DNA of 64,000 nucleotides from Mesorhizobium sp. M9A.F.Ca.ET.002.03.1.2 (GCF_003952365.1 NZ_CP034443.1:6351166-6415165), one strand, 5' to 3'; shown: positions 1 through 9,580, counted from the first letter of the stretch. Notes: generated by a model from the sequence alone, not told the origin. A program made the numbers and translations.

Positions 1-424
1 GAAAAAGCTGCTGCAGCTGCGAGGTCAGCGCATGCAGCTCGTTCCAGGACAGCCGGCGCTCGACCTTGTCCTCGCCGCAAAAGACGATTGCGTCACCTGC
101 CCCGGTTTTCTGCAACAGGTTCTCGGCGAAATTCAGCTTCGCATCGGGAAAGAAGGCGGCGCCGGGCATCTTGTCGCCATCGACAAGCACGCGCTCGCCC
201 CCATCAGTTCTCCCCTCACTGGTCCCCTTGTCGCCGACGATCCCGCAAAAATCCCAGACCAGGCTCCAGAACGCCTCGCGATCGTCGACCGACCAGCGGT
301 GAAGATCGGCGTAGGAGGAAAAATCCTTGCCGGCCCTGGCCGCGGCAGCCTTCATGAAGGCGGTCATCGGCGCAGCGTCGATCCGGTCCTGCGTGGGTGT
401 CCAGAGCGGTGCGTCGCCAGCCAT
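1..424 (-). CDS. acetoacetate-CoA ligase, N-terminal part (runs off the window)
   Basis: Only the first 141 codons are present; the gene continues beyond base 1. It begins MAGDAPLWTPTQDRID and includes the segment FFPDAKLNFAENLL followed by GEDKVERRLSWNEL, which is the characteristic N-terminal cap of acetoacetyl-CoA synthetases (acyl-adenylate-forming superfamily). Family knowledge: these cytoplasmic enzymes activate acetoacetate with ATP and CoA, linking ketone-body or polyhydroxybutyrate breakdown to acetyl-CoA. The start ATG at 424 is preceded by a GGAGGAACGAT ribosome-binding site. The AMP-binding motifs lie outside the window, so a related acyl-CoA synthetase is possible but less likely. 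Confidence 0.85.
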   Translation of the reverse strand, partial: MAGDAPLWTPTQDRIDAAPMTAFMKAAAARAGKDFSSYADLHRWSVDDREAFWSLVWDFCGIVGDKGTSEGRTDGGERVLVDGDKMPGAAFFPDAKLNFAENLLQKTGAGDAIVFCGEDKVERRLSWNELHALTSQLQQLF

Positions 425-635
425 ATCGTTCCTCCTTAAAACGCGCCGCGTATGGCATCGCTTATGCATATCGCAGCGCAGCAGAGCAAGATTTTGTTCG
501 GCCGACCCGACGCGGATGTGCGCAAATGCCATCGCGGAGCCATAAAGACTTGAAATGCGTCGGCCCTAAGTCGTAGTGACGACTGGGGTTACACCCGTCG
601 GGCGATTTTGTCGGAATGGAAGCATACGGGGCGAC

Positions 636-2486
636 ATGCCATCACCTTTGATCCGGCGCGGAATATGGGCGATCGGCGTTGCCGTGCTCGTCATCGCGCT
701 GGCCGTCGCCGCCCTGCCGCTCGTCGCCTCGACCCGCATCGTGCGCGACCGCATCGCCTGGGAAATGAGTGCGTGGAGCGGTTTCAGGGTCACCATCGAC
801 GGCGCGCCGCGGATCGAGGTCTGGCCGAATTTCCGGGCCATCCTGGCCGACGTGACGCTTTCGCAATGGACAGAGGCCGACGCGCCGCCTGTGATCGAAA
901 CCGAACGGGTCGAGGTCAATCTCTCCGCCATGGCGGCGCTGCGTGGCAACGTGGTGTTTTCAACGGCGCGGCTGATCCGGCCGACAATCAGGGTCCAACG
1001 CGCAGCAAATGGGTTTTTCCAGCCCGCCTTGCCTTCGGGCGGGCGCATCACGCGTTCCATCGACACTGCTCGCGCCGTGGTCAGCGCCAATCCAGCCAAG
1101 CCGGACCTGAGCAAGCTGCCGGCGGACCCGTTCGGCACCGTGGAGTTCAGGGACGGCCGCGTGGTGACCTCCGTCGATGGCAAGGACGCCGAGATCCTGA
1201 GCAGCCTGAGCGGCCAGGCGAACTGGGCCGCGCTGAACAGCAACGCGACGCTGTCGGCGACCGGGATCTGGCGCGGCGAAAGCGTTGCCGTGGATGCCGC
1301 ATCGCCGAACCCGCTGGTGCTGTTTGGGGGAGGTGCTGCGCCGATGACGCTTTCCTTCAAGGCAGCCCCTGCCAGTTTTTCGTTCGACGGCGTGGCTGGC
1401 ATGTCCGAGAACGCCTATTTCGACGGCCAGGCGAAATTTGCCGCACCCTCGCTCAGGCGCCTGCTCGAATGGTCGCGGGCCGGCATCGCGCCGGGCGCGG
1501 CGATCGGCTCGGTCTCCGTTTCCAGCAAGGTCACGGCGACCTCCGGCCGCATTAAATTCGAAAACACCGAGATCGCTCTGGACGACAATCCGGGAATGGG
1601 TGCGCTGGACTTCTCCTTTGGCGAAGCGCGGCCGGTCATCTCCGGTACGCTCGCCTTCGACACGCTCGACCTGCGGCGGTTTCTCTCCGCCTTCACGCCC
1701 CTGGCACCCACAAGCGGAACTGGCCCCGGCGAAATCGACACAAGCGTCGCCGACCGGATCAATCTCGATCTCAGACTGTCGGCAGCGCAGGCCACCGCAG
1801 GCGCCATCCAGCTTGCCGAAGTCGCCGCCACCGCCCAGGTCAAGAACGGTCTTGCCGTCTTCGATATTTCCGATGCCTCGGCCTTTGGCGGCAACATCCA
1901 GAGCAGCCTTCGTTTCGACCGCAAGCCGGGAGGCACGCAGGTCGAGATCAGGCTGCTCGCCTCAGACATCGACGGCGGCGCTTTCGGCACCGCAGCCGGA
2001 ATGACGCGACTGGTGCCGATCGGCACGGGAACAGTTTCGGTCATCCTCAAGGGGCCGGGCAGAACCTGGGATTCCATTTTCGAAAACGCCGACGGCTCGG
2101 TTTCGGCGAAATTCGGCAAGGGCGCGTTGAGCCGGCTCAACCTGCCGGCGTTTCTCAAACACACCGAACAGGGCGGATTCTTCGCGCTCGACGATGTCTC
2201 CGACGGAACGCTGCCGATCGACGGAGCCGAACTCAAGGCCAATATTTCGAACGGCGTGGCGAAGATCGAGAAGGCCGAAGCCAGTTCGGCGCAGTACAAG
2301 GCCTGGCTTTCCGGCATTGCCTCCTATGCCGGACGCGGGCTGGCGCTGTCCGGCGGTATCATTCAGGCGGACCAGGCAGCCGCGCAGACAAATGGCCAGG
2401 GTCCCAACCAGTCTTCGTTCTTCGTCGGCGGGACGTGGAGCACCCCGTTCATCTCGCCGATAAGCCGCGGGGTTTCCGGGGAGTAG
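636..2486 (+). CDS. AsmA family protein
   Basis: A 616-residue protein with one N-terminal membrane segment (about residues 8-30, rich in A/V/I/L) followed by a long periplasmic region. The beta-rich, low-complexity-free sequence and the C-terminal stretch with FAKGALSRLNLP-like spacing resemble AsmA proteins, which are now viewed as bridge-like lipid or envelope-homeostasis factors. The ATG at 636 puts the membrane anchor at the very N-terminus; an upstream in-frame ATG at 576 would add 20 residues of no obvious function. It stands alone between a divergent ligase gene and the convergent pot operon. The family call rests on architecture plus sequence feel, not on a profile search. Confidence 0.75.
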   Translation: MPSPLIRRGIWAIGVAVLVIALAVAALPLVASTRIVRDRIAWEMSAWSGFRVTIDGAPRIEVWPNFRAILADVTLSQWTEADAPPVIETERVEVNLSAMAALRGNVVFSTARLIRPTIRVQRAANGFFQPALPSGGRITRSIDTARAVVSANPAKPDLSKLPADPFGTVEFRDGRVVTSVDGKDAEILSSLSGQANWAALNSNATLSATGIWRGESVAVDAASPNPLVLFGGGAAPMTLSFKAAPASFSFDGVAGMSENAYFDGQAKFAAPSLRRLLEWSRAGIAPGAAIGSVSVSSKVTATSGRIKFENTEIALDDNPGMGALDFSFGEARPVISGTLAFDTLDLRRFLSAFTPLAPTSGTGPGEIDTSVADRINLDLRLSAAQATAGAIQLAEVAATAQVKNGLAVFDISDASAFGGNIQSSLRFDRKPGGTQVEIRLLASDIDGGAFGTAAGMTRLVPIGTGTVSVILKGPGRTWDSIFENADGSVSAKFGKGALSRLNLPAFLKHTEQGGFFALDDVSDGTLPIDGAELKANISNGVAKIEKAEASSAQYKAWLSGIASYAGRGLALSGGIIQADQAAAQTNGQGPNQSSFFVGGTWSTPFISPISRGVSGE

Positions 2487-2550
2487 GCAGACGAAGCCGC
2501 TGCGGTCGTCGGAAGTGCTTCCTGCCGGCCTGCAGCCGCCGTCCCTTTCA

Positions 2551-3369
2551 TCACCCCCGCTGAGCGGCCTGCTCATCACGCTGGCGCTGCACCTCGCGAC
2601 GCTTGTTGGCGAGCGAAGCGATGATGACCCCGACCGCCACGACCGCGATCAGGATGGTGCAGGCGGCGTTGATCTCCGGCGTCACACCGAGACGAACCTG
2701 GCTGTAGATCTTCATCGGCAGCGTGGTGGCGCCAGGCCCCGAGGTGAAGCTGGCGATGACCAGATCGTCGAGCGACAATGTGAACGCCAGCATCCAGCCA
2801 GACACGATCGCCGGCATGATGACAGGCAGCGTTATCTGGAAAAAGGTCTTCACCGGCGGTGCGCCAAGATCCATCGCGGCCTCTTCCAGCGAGCGATCGA
2901 ACGTCATCAGGCGCGATTGCACGACGACGGCGACGAAGCACATGGTCAAGGTGATATGGGCAAGCGTGACGGTGAGAAAGCCGCGGTCGAGGCCGACGGC
3001 GACGAAGAGCAGCAGCAGCGACAGGCCGGTGATGACTTCCGGCATGACCAGCGGCGCAAACACCATGCCGGAAAACAGCATCCGGCCCTTGAAGCGGGTG
3101 TAGCGCGTCAAGGTGACAGCCGCCAGTGTGCCGAGCACGGTCGCCACGGTGGCCGAGATGACAGCGACGCGGGCCGTTACCCAGGTGGCGTCCATGAGGC
3201 CCTGGTTGTGGAACAGCGCGACGTACCATTTGGTCGAGAAGCCGCCCCAGACGGTGACCAGTTTCGATTCATTGAAGGAGAAGACGACGAGCAGGACGAT
3301 CGGCAGGTAAAGAAAGGCAAAGCCCAGCACGATCGAGGTGATGTTGAAACGGCTCCAGGTCGGGTTCAT
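2551..3369 (-). CDS. potI: putrescine/spermidine ABC transporter permease, PotI type
   Basis: A 272-residue inner-membrane protein with about six membrane segments. The EAA loop of binding-protein-dependent permeases is visible as EEAAMDLGA (about residues 162-170), which docks on the ATPase. The ATG at 3369 overlaps the stop of the preceding permease gene in an ATGA arrangement and follows an AGGAGCAGGACAG Shine-Dalgarno region, which fixes the start and implies translational coupling. It is the last gene of the potF-potG-potH-potI order known from polyamine importers. Substrate preference (putrescine over spermidine) is inferred from this four-gene order and from puuAB nearby. Confidence 0.9.
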   Translation of the reverse strand: MNPTWSRFNITSIVLGFAFLYLPIVLLVVFSFNESKLVTVWGGFSTKWYVALFHNQGLMDATWVTARVAVISATVATVLGTLAAVTLTRYTRFKGRMLFSGMVFAPLVMPEVITGLSLLLLFVAVGLDRGFLTVTLAHITLTMCFVAVVVQSRLMTFDRSLEEAAMDLGAPPVKTFFQITLPVIMPAIVSGWMLAFTLSLDDLVIASFTSGPGATTLPMKIYSQVRLGVTPEINAACTILIAVVAVGVIIASLANKRREVQRQRDEQAAQRG

Positions 3370-4340
3370 CTGTCCTGCTCCTGGGCGCGGGCCTGGGCTC
3401 GCTGGAACAGCATGATCGGCACGATCAGCAGCAACAGCAGGATGACAGCGACGGCCGACGACACCGGCCAGTCGCGATTGGCGAAGAACTCGTTCCACAG
3501 CGTCTTACCGATCATCAGCGTCTGCGACCCGCCGAGCAGGTCGGGAATGACGAACTCGCCGACGGCGGGAATGAACACCAGGAGGCAGCCGGCGATGACG
3601 CCGGGCAGCGACAGAGGAAAGGTGATCTTCCAGAAGGCGCTGGTCGGCGGGCAGCCGAGATCCTTGGCCGCCTCGATCAGCGAGTAATCCATTTTCTCGA
3701 GAGCGGAGTAGAGCGGCAGCACCATGAACGGCAAATAGGAATAAACGATGCCGATGAAGATCGCCGTGTAGGTGTTGAGGATGATCAGCGGCTGGTTGAT
3801 GACGCCGCTGGCGAGCAGCAGCTGGTTGAGCAGCCCCTCGGGCTTGAGGATGCCGATCCAGGCGTAGACGCGGATCAGGAACGAGGTCCAGAACGGCAGG
3901 ATCACCAGCATCAGCAAAGTCGGGCGGAGCGTCGCCGGCGCGCGGGCCATGCCATAGGCGATCGGGTAGCCGACAAGCAATGTCAGCACCGTCGAAATGG
4001 CGGCGACGATGACGCTCGTCACATAGGCGTTGACGTAGAGCGCGTCCTGCGTCAGCCAAGTGTAATTGTCGATGCTGAGCTGTTTCAGCTGAACAAGAAG
4101 ACCGGAAAGGCCATCGCCGAAGCCAAGCACCGGGGTGTAAGGCGGTATGGCGATCGCCGTCTGCGACAGCGAAATCTTGAAGACGATGACGAACGGAATG
4201 AGGAAGAAGAAGACCAGCCAGAGATACGGGATGATGATGACGAGGCGGCCAACGAAGGCCTCTCCCAGTCTGGCCAGGGCGGATTTGCCCGCATCGGCGG
4301 CCGAGGACGTTGTTGCAGCGGTGACAGCGGCATTCGACAT
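3366..4340 (-). CDS. potH: putrescine/spermidine ABC transporter permease, PotH type
   Basis: A 324-residue permease with a roughly 30-residue Ala/Ser-rich cytoplasmic N-terminus, then membrane segments beginning at VIIIPYLWLVFFFL. The EAA motif reads EAAKDLGCPP near residue 230. It pairs with the downstream permease to form the transmembrane channel of a polyamine importer. The start ATG at 4340 has an AGGGGA ribosome-binding site 6 bases upstream and lies only 9 bp after the ATPase gene; its stop overlaps the next start by 4 bp. All this supports one polycistronic message. Confidence 0.9.
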   Translation of the reverse strand: MSNAAVTAATTSSAADAGKSALARLGEAFVGRLVIIIPYLWLVFFFLIPFVIVFKISLSQTAIAIPPYTPVLGFGDGLSGLLVQLKQLSIDNYTWLTQDALYVNAYVTSVIVAAISTVLTLLVGYPIAYGMARAPATLRPTLLMLVILPFWTSFLIRVYAWIGILKPEGLLNQLLLASGVINQPLIILNTYTAIFIGIVYSYLPFMVLPLYSALEKMDYSLIEAAKDLGCPPTSAFWKITFPLSLPGVIAGCLLVFIPAVGEFVIPDLLGGSQTLMIGKTLWNEFFANRDWPVSSAVAVILLLLLIVPIMLFQRAQARAQEQDR

Positions 4341-4349
4341 GGCTGTCCC

Positions 4350-5489
4350 CTATCGCGTCAGCACGACGCCGGCGTCCGGCCGGAACGACACCCAGGCACG
4401 GTCATTCCAGCTCAGCGGATCCTCGGTGATGCGTGCGGCGTTCATCGTGCTCGCCCGCACCACGTGGCCGTCGTCCAGCCTGACGTGATAAACGGTCATA
4501 TCGCCGAGATAGGCGATATCGTAGACCTCGCCCTCGATGGCGTTGACGGCACCGTCCGGCTTCTTCGACGACACCTTGATCTTCTCCGGCCTGATCGCGA
4601 AGGCGACGGCCGCGCCAATGGCGGTGTCGCCGGCATTCTCCGTCCGGATGGTGATGCCGTTGCCGGTGTCGATGCTTGCCGCGCCGGCATCGCCACGCGC
4701 GATCTTGCCTTCGAACATGTTGACGTTGCCGACAAAGCCGGCGACGAAACGGGAACCTGGCGCCTCGTAGACTTCCGCCGGCGTCGCCACCTGCATCACC
4801 TCGCCCTTGTCGATGATGGCGATTCGGTCGGCCATGGTCATCGCCTCTTCCTGATCGTGGGTGACGACGACGAAGGTGAGGCCGAGTGACTGCTGGAGGT
4901 CCATCAGCTCGAACTGTGTTTCCTCGCGCAGCTTCTTGTCCAGCGCGCCAAGTGGCTCGTCGAGCAGCAGGACCTTCGGCCGCTTGGCGACCGAGCGGGC
5001 AAGTGCGACGCGCTGGCGCTGGCCGCCGGACAATTGATGCGGCTTGCGCTTGGCGAACTGCTCAAGCTTGACCAACTTCAGCATCTCTCCGACGCGCGCC
5101 GCGATCTCGGGCTTCGGCATGCCGTCCTGCTTGAGGCCGAAGGCGATGTTGTTCTCGACCGTCATATGCGGGAACAGCGCATAGGACTGGAACATCATGT
5201 TGACCGGCCGCCGGTATGGCGGGATGCCGCGCAAATCCTGGCCATCGAGCAGGATGCGGCCGGCGGTCGGCTCCTCGAAGCCGGCGAGCATCCTCAGAAG
5301 CGTCGATTTTCCACAACCCGACGCACCGAGCAGGGCAAAGAACTCGCGCTCGAATATGGTCAGCGACAAATTGTTGACAGCGGTGAAGTCACCGAACTTC
5401 TTGGTGACGTTGTCGAACTGGATGTATGGCTTGGCTTTCGGGTCGTTCCATGGCGCGAAATCCCTGCGGATGCTGCCAAGCGATTTCAT
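4350..5489 (-). CDS. potG: polyamine ABC transporter ATP-binding protein, PotG type
   Basis: A 379-residue ABC ATPase. Walker A is GASGCGKST (residues 55-63), the signature is LSGGQRQR, Walker B is LLLDEPLGALD, the H-loop is VVTHDQEEA, and the C-terminal region is a TOBE-type regulatory domain (around VAFAIRPEKIKV). I place the start at the ATG at 5489, which has GGAG seven bases upstream; the longer reading from 5519 would need a TTG codon lying next to a strong hairpin. It energises uptake through the two downstream permeases. Length and architecture match PotG/PotA proteins. Confidence 0.92.
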   Translation of the reverse strand: MKSLGSIRRDFAPWNDPKAKPYIQFDNVTKKFGDFTAVNNLSLTIFEREFFALLGASGCGKSTLLRMLAGFEEPTAGRILLDGQDLRGIPPYRRPVNMMFQSYALFPHMTVENNIAFGLKQDGMPKPEIAARVGEMLKLVKLEQFAKRKPHQLSGGQRQRVALARSVAKRPKVLLLDEPLGALDKKLREETQFELMDLQQSLGLTFVVVTHDQEEAMTMADRIAIIDKGEVMQVATPAEVYEAPGSRFVAGFVGNVNMFEGKIARGDAGAASIDTGNGITIRTENAGDTAIGAAVAFAIRPEKIKVSSKKPDGAVNAIEGEVYDIAYLGDMTVYHVRLDDGHVVRASTMNAARITEDPLSWNDRAWVSFRPDAGVVLTR

Positions 5490-5526
5490 GTCCCACTCCG
5501 TCTTGCGTCCTATCCCCAAAAGATTT

Positions 5527-5551
5527 GACCCCGGCGCACTGCGCCGGGGTC
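5527..5551 (-). terminator. intra-operon hairpin between potF and potG (attenuator-like)
   Basis: An 11-bp perfect GC-rich stem with a 3-base loop (arms 5527-5537 and 5541-5551), followed on the minus strand by CAAATCTTTT. It lies in the 74-bp gap between the binding-protein gene and the ATPase gene. In binding-protein-dependent operons such structures commonly stop part of the transcription or protect the 3' end, so that the periplasmic protein is made in excess. The hairpin is seen; its function is inferred. Confidence 0.65.
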
Positions 5552-5563
5552 GTTGATTGCCGC

Positions 5564-6661
5564 TTACTGCCCGGTGACGATCTTGGTCCAGGTGCGGGTG
5601 ACGACGCGCTGGGTCTTGGAATCGTAGGGGGCGATGGTGAACAGTTTCGCCAGCGTCGCTTCATCCGGGTAGATCGCCGGATCCTCGAGTATCTCCTTGT
5701 CGATGAACTGCTGCGACGCCTTGTTGCCGTTGGCGTAGAAGACATAGTTGCTCGATTTGGCGATCACTTCCGGCTTCATCATGTAGTTCAGGAATTCATG
5801 CGCCTCCGCGACATGCGGCGCGTCGGCCGGGATCGCCATCTGATCGAACCACATCTCGGCACCTTCCTTCGGCACGGAATAACCGATCTCGACGCCACGG
5901 TTAGCCTCCGTCGCGCGGTCGCGCGCCTGGAAGACGTCACCCGACCAGCCGACGGCCAGGCAGATGTCGCCATTGGCCAGAGCGTTGATGTATTCCGACG
6001 AGTGGAACTTGCGGATGTAAGGCCTGATCTTCAGCATCAGTTCTTCCGCCTTGGCGAAATCGTCCATCGACGTGGTCTCGGGGTCGATGCCCAGATATTT
6101 GAAGGCGGTCGGAAGTATGTCGCTCGGGGAATCGAGGACATAGACGCCGCAATCCTTCAGCTTGGCCAGCTTTTCCGGGTTGAAGAAAACGTCCCAGCTG
6201 TCGATCTCCTCGGTGCCGAGCGCTTCCTGTACTTTCTTGGTGTTATAGCCGAGGCCGACCGTGCCCCACATGTAGTTGATCGAATATTCGTTGCCGGGAT
6301 CGTACTTGGCCGTGCGCTCTGCAATGATGTCCCACATGTTGGAAATGTTGGGCAGCTTCGACTTGTCGAGCTTCTGGAACACGCCCGCCTGGATCTGGCG
6401 TGCGAGGAAATTGGCGGTTGGCACGACAACATCGTAGCCGCTGCCACCGGCAAGCAATTTCGTCTCCAGGAGCTCGTTGGAATCGAAGGTGTCGTAGGTC
6501 ACCTTGATGCCGGTTTCCTTGGTGAAGTCGTCGATGATCGAGCTGTCGATGTAATCCGACCAGTTATAGACATTGACGACGCGGTCCTGGGCATGAGCCC
6601 CGAGGGTGAAAAGCGTCAGAAATGCCGAGGTCGCCGAAAACCAGAACGCTTTGCGGGTCAT
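5564..6661 (-). CDS. potF: periplasmic putrescine-binding protein, PotF type
   Basis: A 365-residue solute-binding protein with a clear Sec signal peptide (positive start MTRK, hydrophobic core, cleavage after AHA near residue 24). The mature start RVVNVYNWSDYIDSS is typical of PotD/PotF proteins; the WSDY segment belongs to the polyamine pocket of that family, and VGWSGDVFQA and MWFDQMAIP are further conserved pieces. The ATG at 6661 is preceded by AAGGAGAGACGC. It is the first gene of the potFGHI operon. Putrescine is the likeliest ligand given puuAB at 17-21 kb, but spermidine cannot be excluded. Confidence 0.92.
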   Translation of the reverse strand: MTRKAFWFSATSAFLTLFTLGAHAQDRVVNVYNWSDYIDSSIIDDFTKETGIKVTYDTFDSNELLETKLLAGGSGYDVVVPTANFLARQIQAGVFQKLDKSKLPNISNMWDIIAERTAKYDPGNEYSINYMWGTVGLGYNTKKVQEALGTEEIDSWDVFFNPEKLAKLKDCGVYVLDSPSDILPTAFKYLGIDPETTSMDDFAKAEELMLKIRPYIRKFHSSEYINALANGDICLAVGWSGDVFQARDRATEANRGVEIGYSVPKEGAEMWFDQMAIPADAPHVAEAHEFLNYMMKPEVIAKSSNYVFYANGNKASQQFIDKEILEDPAIYPDEATLAKLFTIAPYDSKTQRVVTRTWTKIVTGQ

Positions 6662-6957
6662 GCGTCTCTCCTTTGATGAGTGTTCCGTCGCCAGCTCGTC
6701 GCGAGGCTGCGCGGCTGGGCGTTTGCTTCAGATTATTGGGCTTTCCGGCAAGCGACAAGCGCGATCCAAGTGGTGTTCCGGCGCCGTCATAGGCTCTCGC
6801 CACGGCGCGGGCAGGGATGCGACGATGTTGTCCGGTCTCGATCGGCCCGGAGGGGAGACTTGGCAAGATACGCCTGTCTTGTTGTTGCCGTGTTGCAGCC
6901 TGCCCGCGCGGCTGCGGCGTTGTCAATGGCTCATCTCGCTTTGTCGTGTGCGCTGCA

Positions 6958-7911
6958 TCAATTAGGCGATGGCATGCCCGTGACACCCGGCCGCACGGGC
7001 CGCGTCTGACGCTTGAATTCGAGCCCGATATGGACGAGCAGCGCCGTGACCACCACCATGCCGCCAATGATGGTCCGTCCCGACGGCACCTCGGAATGGA
7101 TGAGCCAGACCCAGATCGGGCCGAGGATCGGTTCGAAGGTGCCGAGGAGTGCTGCAACGGCCGCCGGAACAAGCCGGGCGCCGGTGGCGAAGAAGGCAAG
7201 GCCGAGACCCAGATTGACCACGCCGAATGCAAACAAGAAGCCCATGTCGCTGCTGGAAACGCCGAATTGCGATGCCTGGGACGCCGCGAATGCGGCAGCA
7301 AGCATCGTTCCGAGGCAGGTCGCCGGCGTCATGCGCACATGGGCAAAGCGCCGGGTGATGACGGTGGCGATCGAAAACATGACGGCGATGAGCAGCGCCA
7401 ACCCGTCGCCGACGGGAGACACGGCGCCATCAAGCGATTCCGATACCATGATGGCAACGCCGGCAATGACGGCGGCAATCGCCACCCAGGTCGCCGCGGC
7501 CACCCGTTCGCGAAACAGCACCCAGGCAAACAGCGCCGCCAGGAGCGGCACGCCGGCTTGCATCAAAAGGATATTGGCGACGGTGGTGTAGGCAAGCGCC
7601 ACGACGAAGCAAGTCGATGCGGTGGCGAAGCAGAACGCCACGGCAAGGCCGGGCAGGCCCATGCCGCGGAACAACCTCACCGTGCCGTGCCAGCCGTCGC
7701 GCCAGATCATGAAGCAGATCAGGAAGGCGGCGGCCCAGACCGAGCGCCAGAACACCACCGTCCAGCTGTCGCCGGCGTCGATGAAGCGGGCAATAGTGCC
7801 GCCAAAACTCCACATCAGCGCCGACAGGAATATCAACAGGAAGCCGACACGCTCGTCACGCGGCGAGACAGCGGGCGAAACGGCAATCGGTGATGATGCG
7901 GTATCGGTCAT
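6958..7911 (-). CDS. EamA/DMT-superfamily transporter
   Basis: A 317-residue, very hydrophobic protein with about ten membrane segments arranged as two five-segment EamA repeats. Typical pieces are FLSALMWSFGGTIARF in repeat one and LALLIAVMFSIATVITRRF opening repeat two, with GTFEPILGPIWVWL near the end, a hallmark of the drug/metabolite transporter fold. Members export metabolites or amino acids across the inner membrane; no substrate can be read from the sequence. It stands alone on the minus strand, 296 bp from potF, so probably with its own promoter. Confidence 0.88.
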   Translation of the reverse strand: MTDTASSPIAVSPAVSPRDERVGFLLIFLSALMWSFGGTIARFIDAGDSWTVVFWRSVWAAAFLICFMIWRDGWHGTVRLFRGMGLPGLAVAFCFATASTCFVVALAYTTVANILLMQAGVPLLAALFAWVLFRERVAAATWVAIAAVIAGVAIMVSESLDGAVSPVGDGLALLIAVMFSIATVITRRFAHVRMTPATCLGTMLAAAFAASQASQFGVSSSDMGFLFAFGVVNLGLGLAFFATGARLVPAAVAALLGTFEPILGPIWVWLIHSEVPSGRTIIGGMVVVTALLVHIGLEFKRQTRPVRPGVTGMPSPN

Positions 7912-8061
7912 GGGGCGCGACTGTCGGCGATTTCAGGGGCGGCACGATGCGCAACGGACGACAAGAACGTGCCTCATTCGCGTAGCGCAAAGGCAGCGGC
8001 GGGGCGTGATCCACCGAACGGCGACGGTTGTGGCAAAGACGGCAGATCGCCTGCCGCGGCC

Positions 8062-9516
8062 TCACTGAAAATCGAAGGCGCTCAACCCGGTCACCATCTC
8101 GTCGAGGCCGAGCGGGCGCGTCACCGGCGGCTCGGCGCGGGCAAGGCAGCCGATGCGTTCACACAGCCGGCAGGCCGGGCCTATCGGCGTGGCCGGATTG
8201 ATGCCCTGTCCGGCTTTTCCAGCCGCGGCGGCAGCCGGCCCCGGCAGCGCCGAACCGTAGACGATCTCGTCACGAAAGCCGATGTCGCAACCCAGCAGAA
8301 GCGCGGTACGGCGCGGGCGCTCCGAAAACGAGCCTTGCGGCCCTTCAAGCGTGCGGGCGATGCAGAGGAACTCGGCGCCGTCGGGCATTTCCACCGCCTC
8401 GACGAAGATCTGGCCGGGCTGGGTGAAGGCGGCATGCACGGGAAGTTTTGGGCAACCGCCGCCGAAGCGGCTTTGCGGAAAACCCTGGCTGCCCGCCTTG
8501 CGGAAGCGGTTGCCGGCATTGTCGACCTCGAGCATGAAGAACGGCACGCCCGACGTGCCCGGCCGCTGCAGCATAGTCAGGCGGTTCGCCGCCTGCTCGA
8601 AGGAGACACCGAAGCGCGAGCGCAGCACGTCGATATCGTAACGCGCACGGTGTGCTGCGGCGTGAAAGGATTGATAGGGCATCATCAGCGCGTGGGCGGC
8701 GTAGCGGCCAAGCTCGAAGCGGGCGAGCCGGCGGGCCTCATCCGTGCTCAGCTTCAGCGCCTGGATCTCGCCTGCTACCGCGACCGTCATGCGGATCAGG
8801 CAGGCCTCCATCGCCACCTCGCGCAACTGGTCGAACGGCGACAGGCGCTCCGACAGAAACAGACGCTGCGAGTGGCGGTCGTAGCGGCGGCGCCAGTTCG
8901 GCATGGTGGCGACCGGCAGCACCTTGACCACGATGCCGTATTCGCGCTTCAGCCAGGCCTTCAGCGCACCGAGCAGATCGTCGCCGGGGTCGAGCACCGA
9001 CGTGAATGCCTCGGCTTCCGCTTCGAGCGCCGCAAAATGGTTCGGCCGGCGCTCGAAAATCTCGTGCACCTCGTCGATCGGCAAGCGGGCGCCGGAGAGC
9101 GCGGTGGCCCGGCCCTCACGCGCCAGAAGCTCGTTGAGGTCGGAAAGGCGCTCGGCCTGCTCGCGGTAGGCGCGAAACAGTTTTATCACCGCGGCGGAAG
9201 CGTTGGGCGCCGCCTCGGCAAGCTCGATCAGCTCCTGGTCGCCAGGCAATTCGCCGACCAGCAGCGGATCTGAAAACACCTCCTTCAAGGCGGCGACCGA
9301 CCCCCTCGCCTCGCCCTGCAGTTCATGCGGGTCGACCTTGTAGACGGACGCCAGCCTGAGGATCAGCTGGACCGTCAGCGGCCGCTGGTTGCGCTCGATA
9401 AGATTGAGATAGGACGGCGAGATGCCGAGCCCCTCGGCCATCGCCGTCTGGGTGAGGCCCTTGGCGCTGCGAATGCGGCGGATGCGCGGCCCGGCGAAGA
9501 TCTTCTGGTCGGCCAC
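8062..9516 (-). CDS. short-chain fatty acyl-responsive regulator, XRE-DUF955-DUF2083 (ScfR/RamB-like)
   Basis: A 484-residue regulator. An XRE helix-turn-helix occupies about residues 9-65 (RRIRSAKGLTQTAMAEGLG, then SPSYLNLIERNQRPLT). The middle resembles an ImmA/IrrE (DUF955) region but lacks an HExxH motif, as is usual for this subfamily, and the C-terminus carries the cysteine group CRLCERIGC of DUF2083 proteins. RamB and ScfR relatives control glyoxylate or short-chain acyl metabolism. This gene is divergent from isocitrate lyase with 247 bp between them, a standard regulator-target arrangement. The start appears to be a GTG with AAGGA upstream; no ATG fits as well. Confidence 0.88.
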   Translation of the reverse strand: MADQKIFAGPRIRRIRSAKGLTQTAMAEGLGISPSYLNLIERNQRPLTVQLILRLASVYKVDPHELQGEARGSVAALKEVFSDPLLVGELPGDQELIELAEAAPNASAAVIKLFRAYREQAERLSDLNELLAREGRATALSGARLPIDEVHEIFERRPNHFAALEAEAEAFTSVLDPGDDLLGALKAWLKREYGIVVKVLPVATMPNWRRRYDRHSQRLFLSERLSPFDQLREVAMEACLIRMTVAVAGEIQALKLSTDEARRLARFELGRYAAHALMMPYQSFHAAAHRARYDIDVLRSRFGVSFEQAANRLTMLQRPGTSGVPFFMLEVDNAGNRFRKAGSQGFPQSRFGGGCPKLPVHAAFTQPGQIFVEAVEMPDGAEFLCIARTLEGPQGSFSERPRRTALLLGCDIGFRDEIVYGSALPGPAAAAAGKAGQGINPATPIGPACRLCERIGCLARAEPPVTRPLGLDEMVTGLSAFDFQ

Positions 9517-9548
9517 TCGATTGTCCTTGACAGAAATTTACATCATTT

Positions 9549-9580
9549 TTGTATGGCGATGCCATGTCGCCATTTTACAA
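9549..9580. promoter_or_regulatory. imperfect palindrome in the scfR-icl divergent promoter region (candidate operator)
   Basis: TGGCGA and TCGCCA form perfect 6-bp arms around a 7-bp centre (9553-9571), extended outward by TTGTA on the left and TTTACAA on the right. TTTACA is repeated just downstream at 9591. The site lies between the divergent regulator and isocitrate lyase genes, where RamB-type proteins bind. The palindrome is seen; operator function is inferred. Confidence 0.5.
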
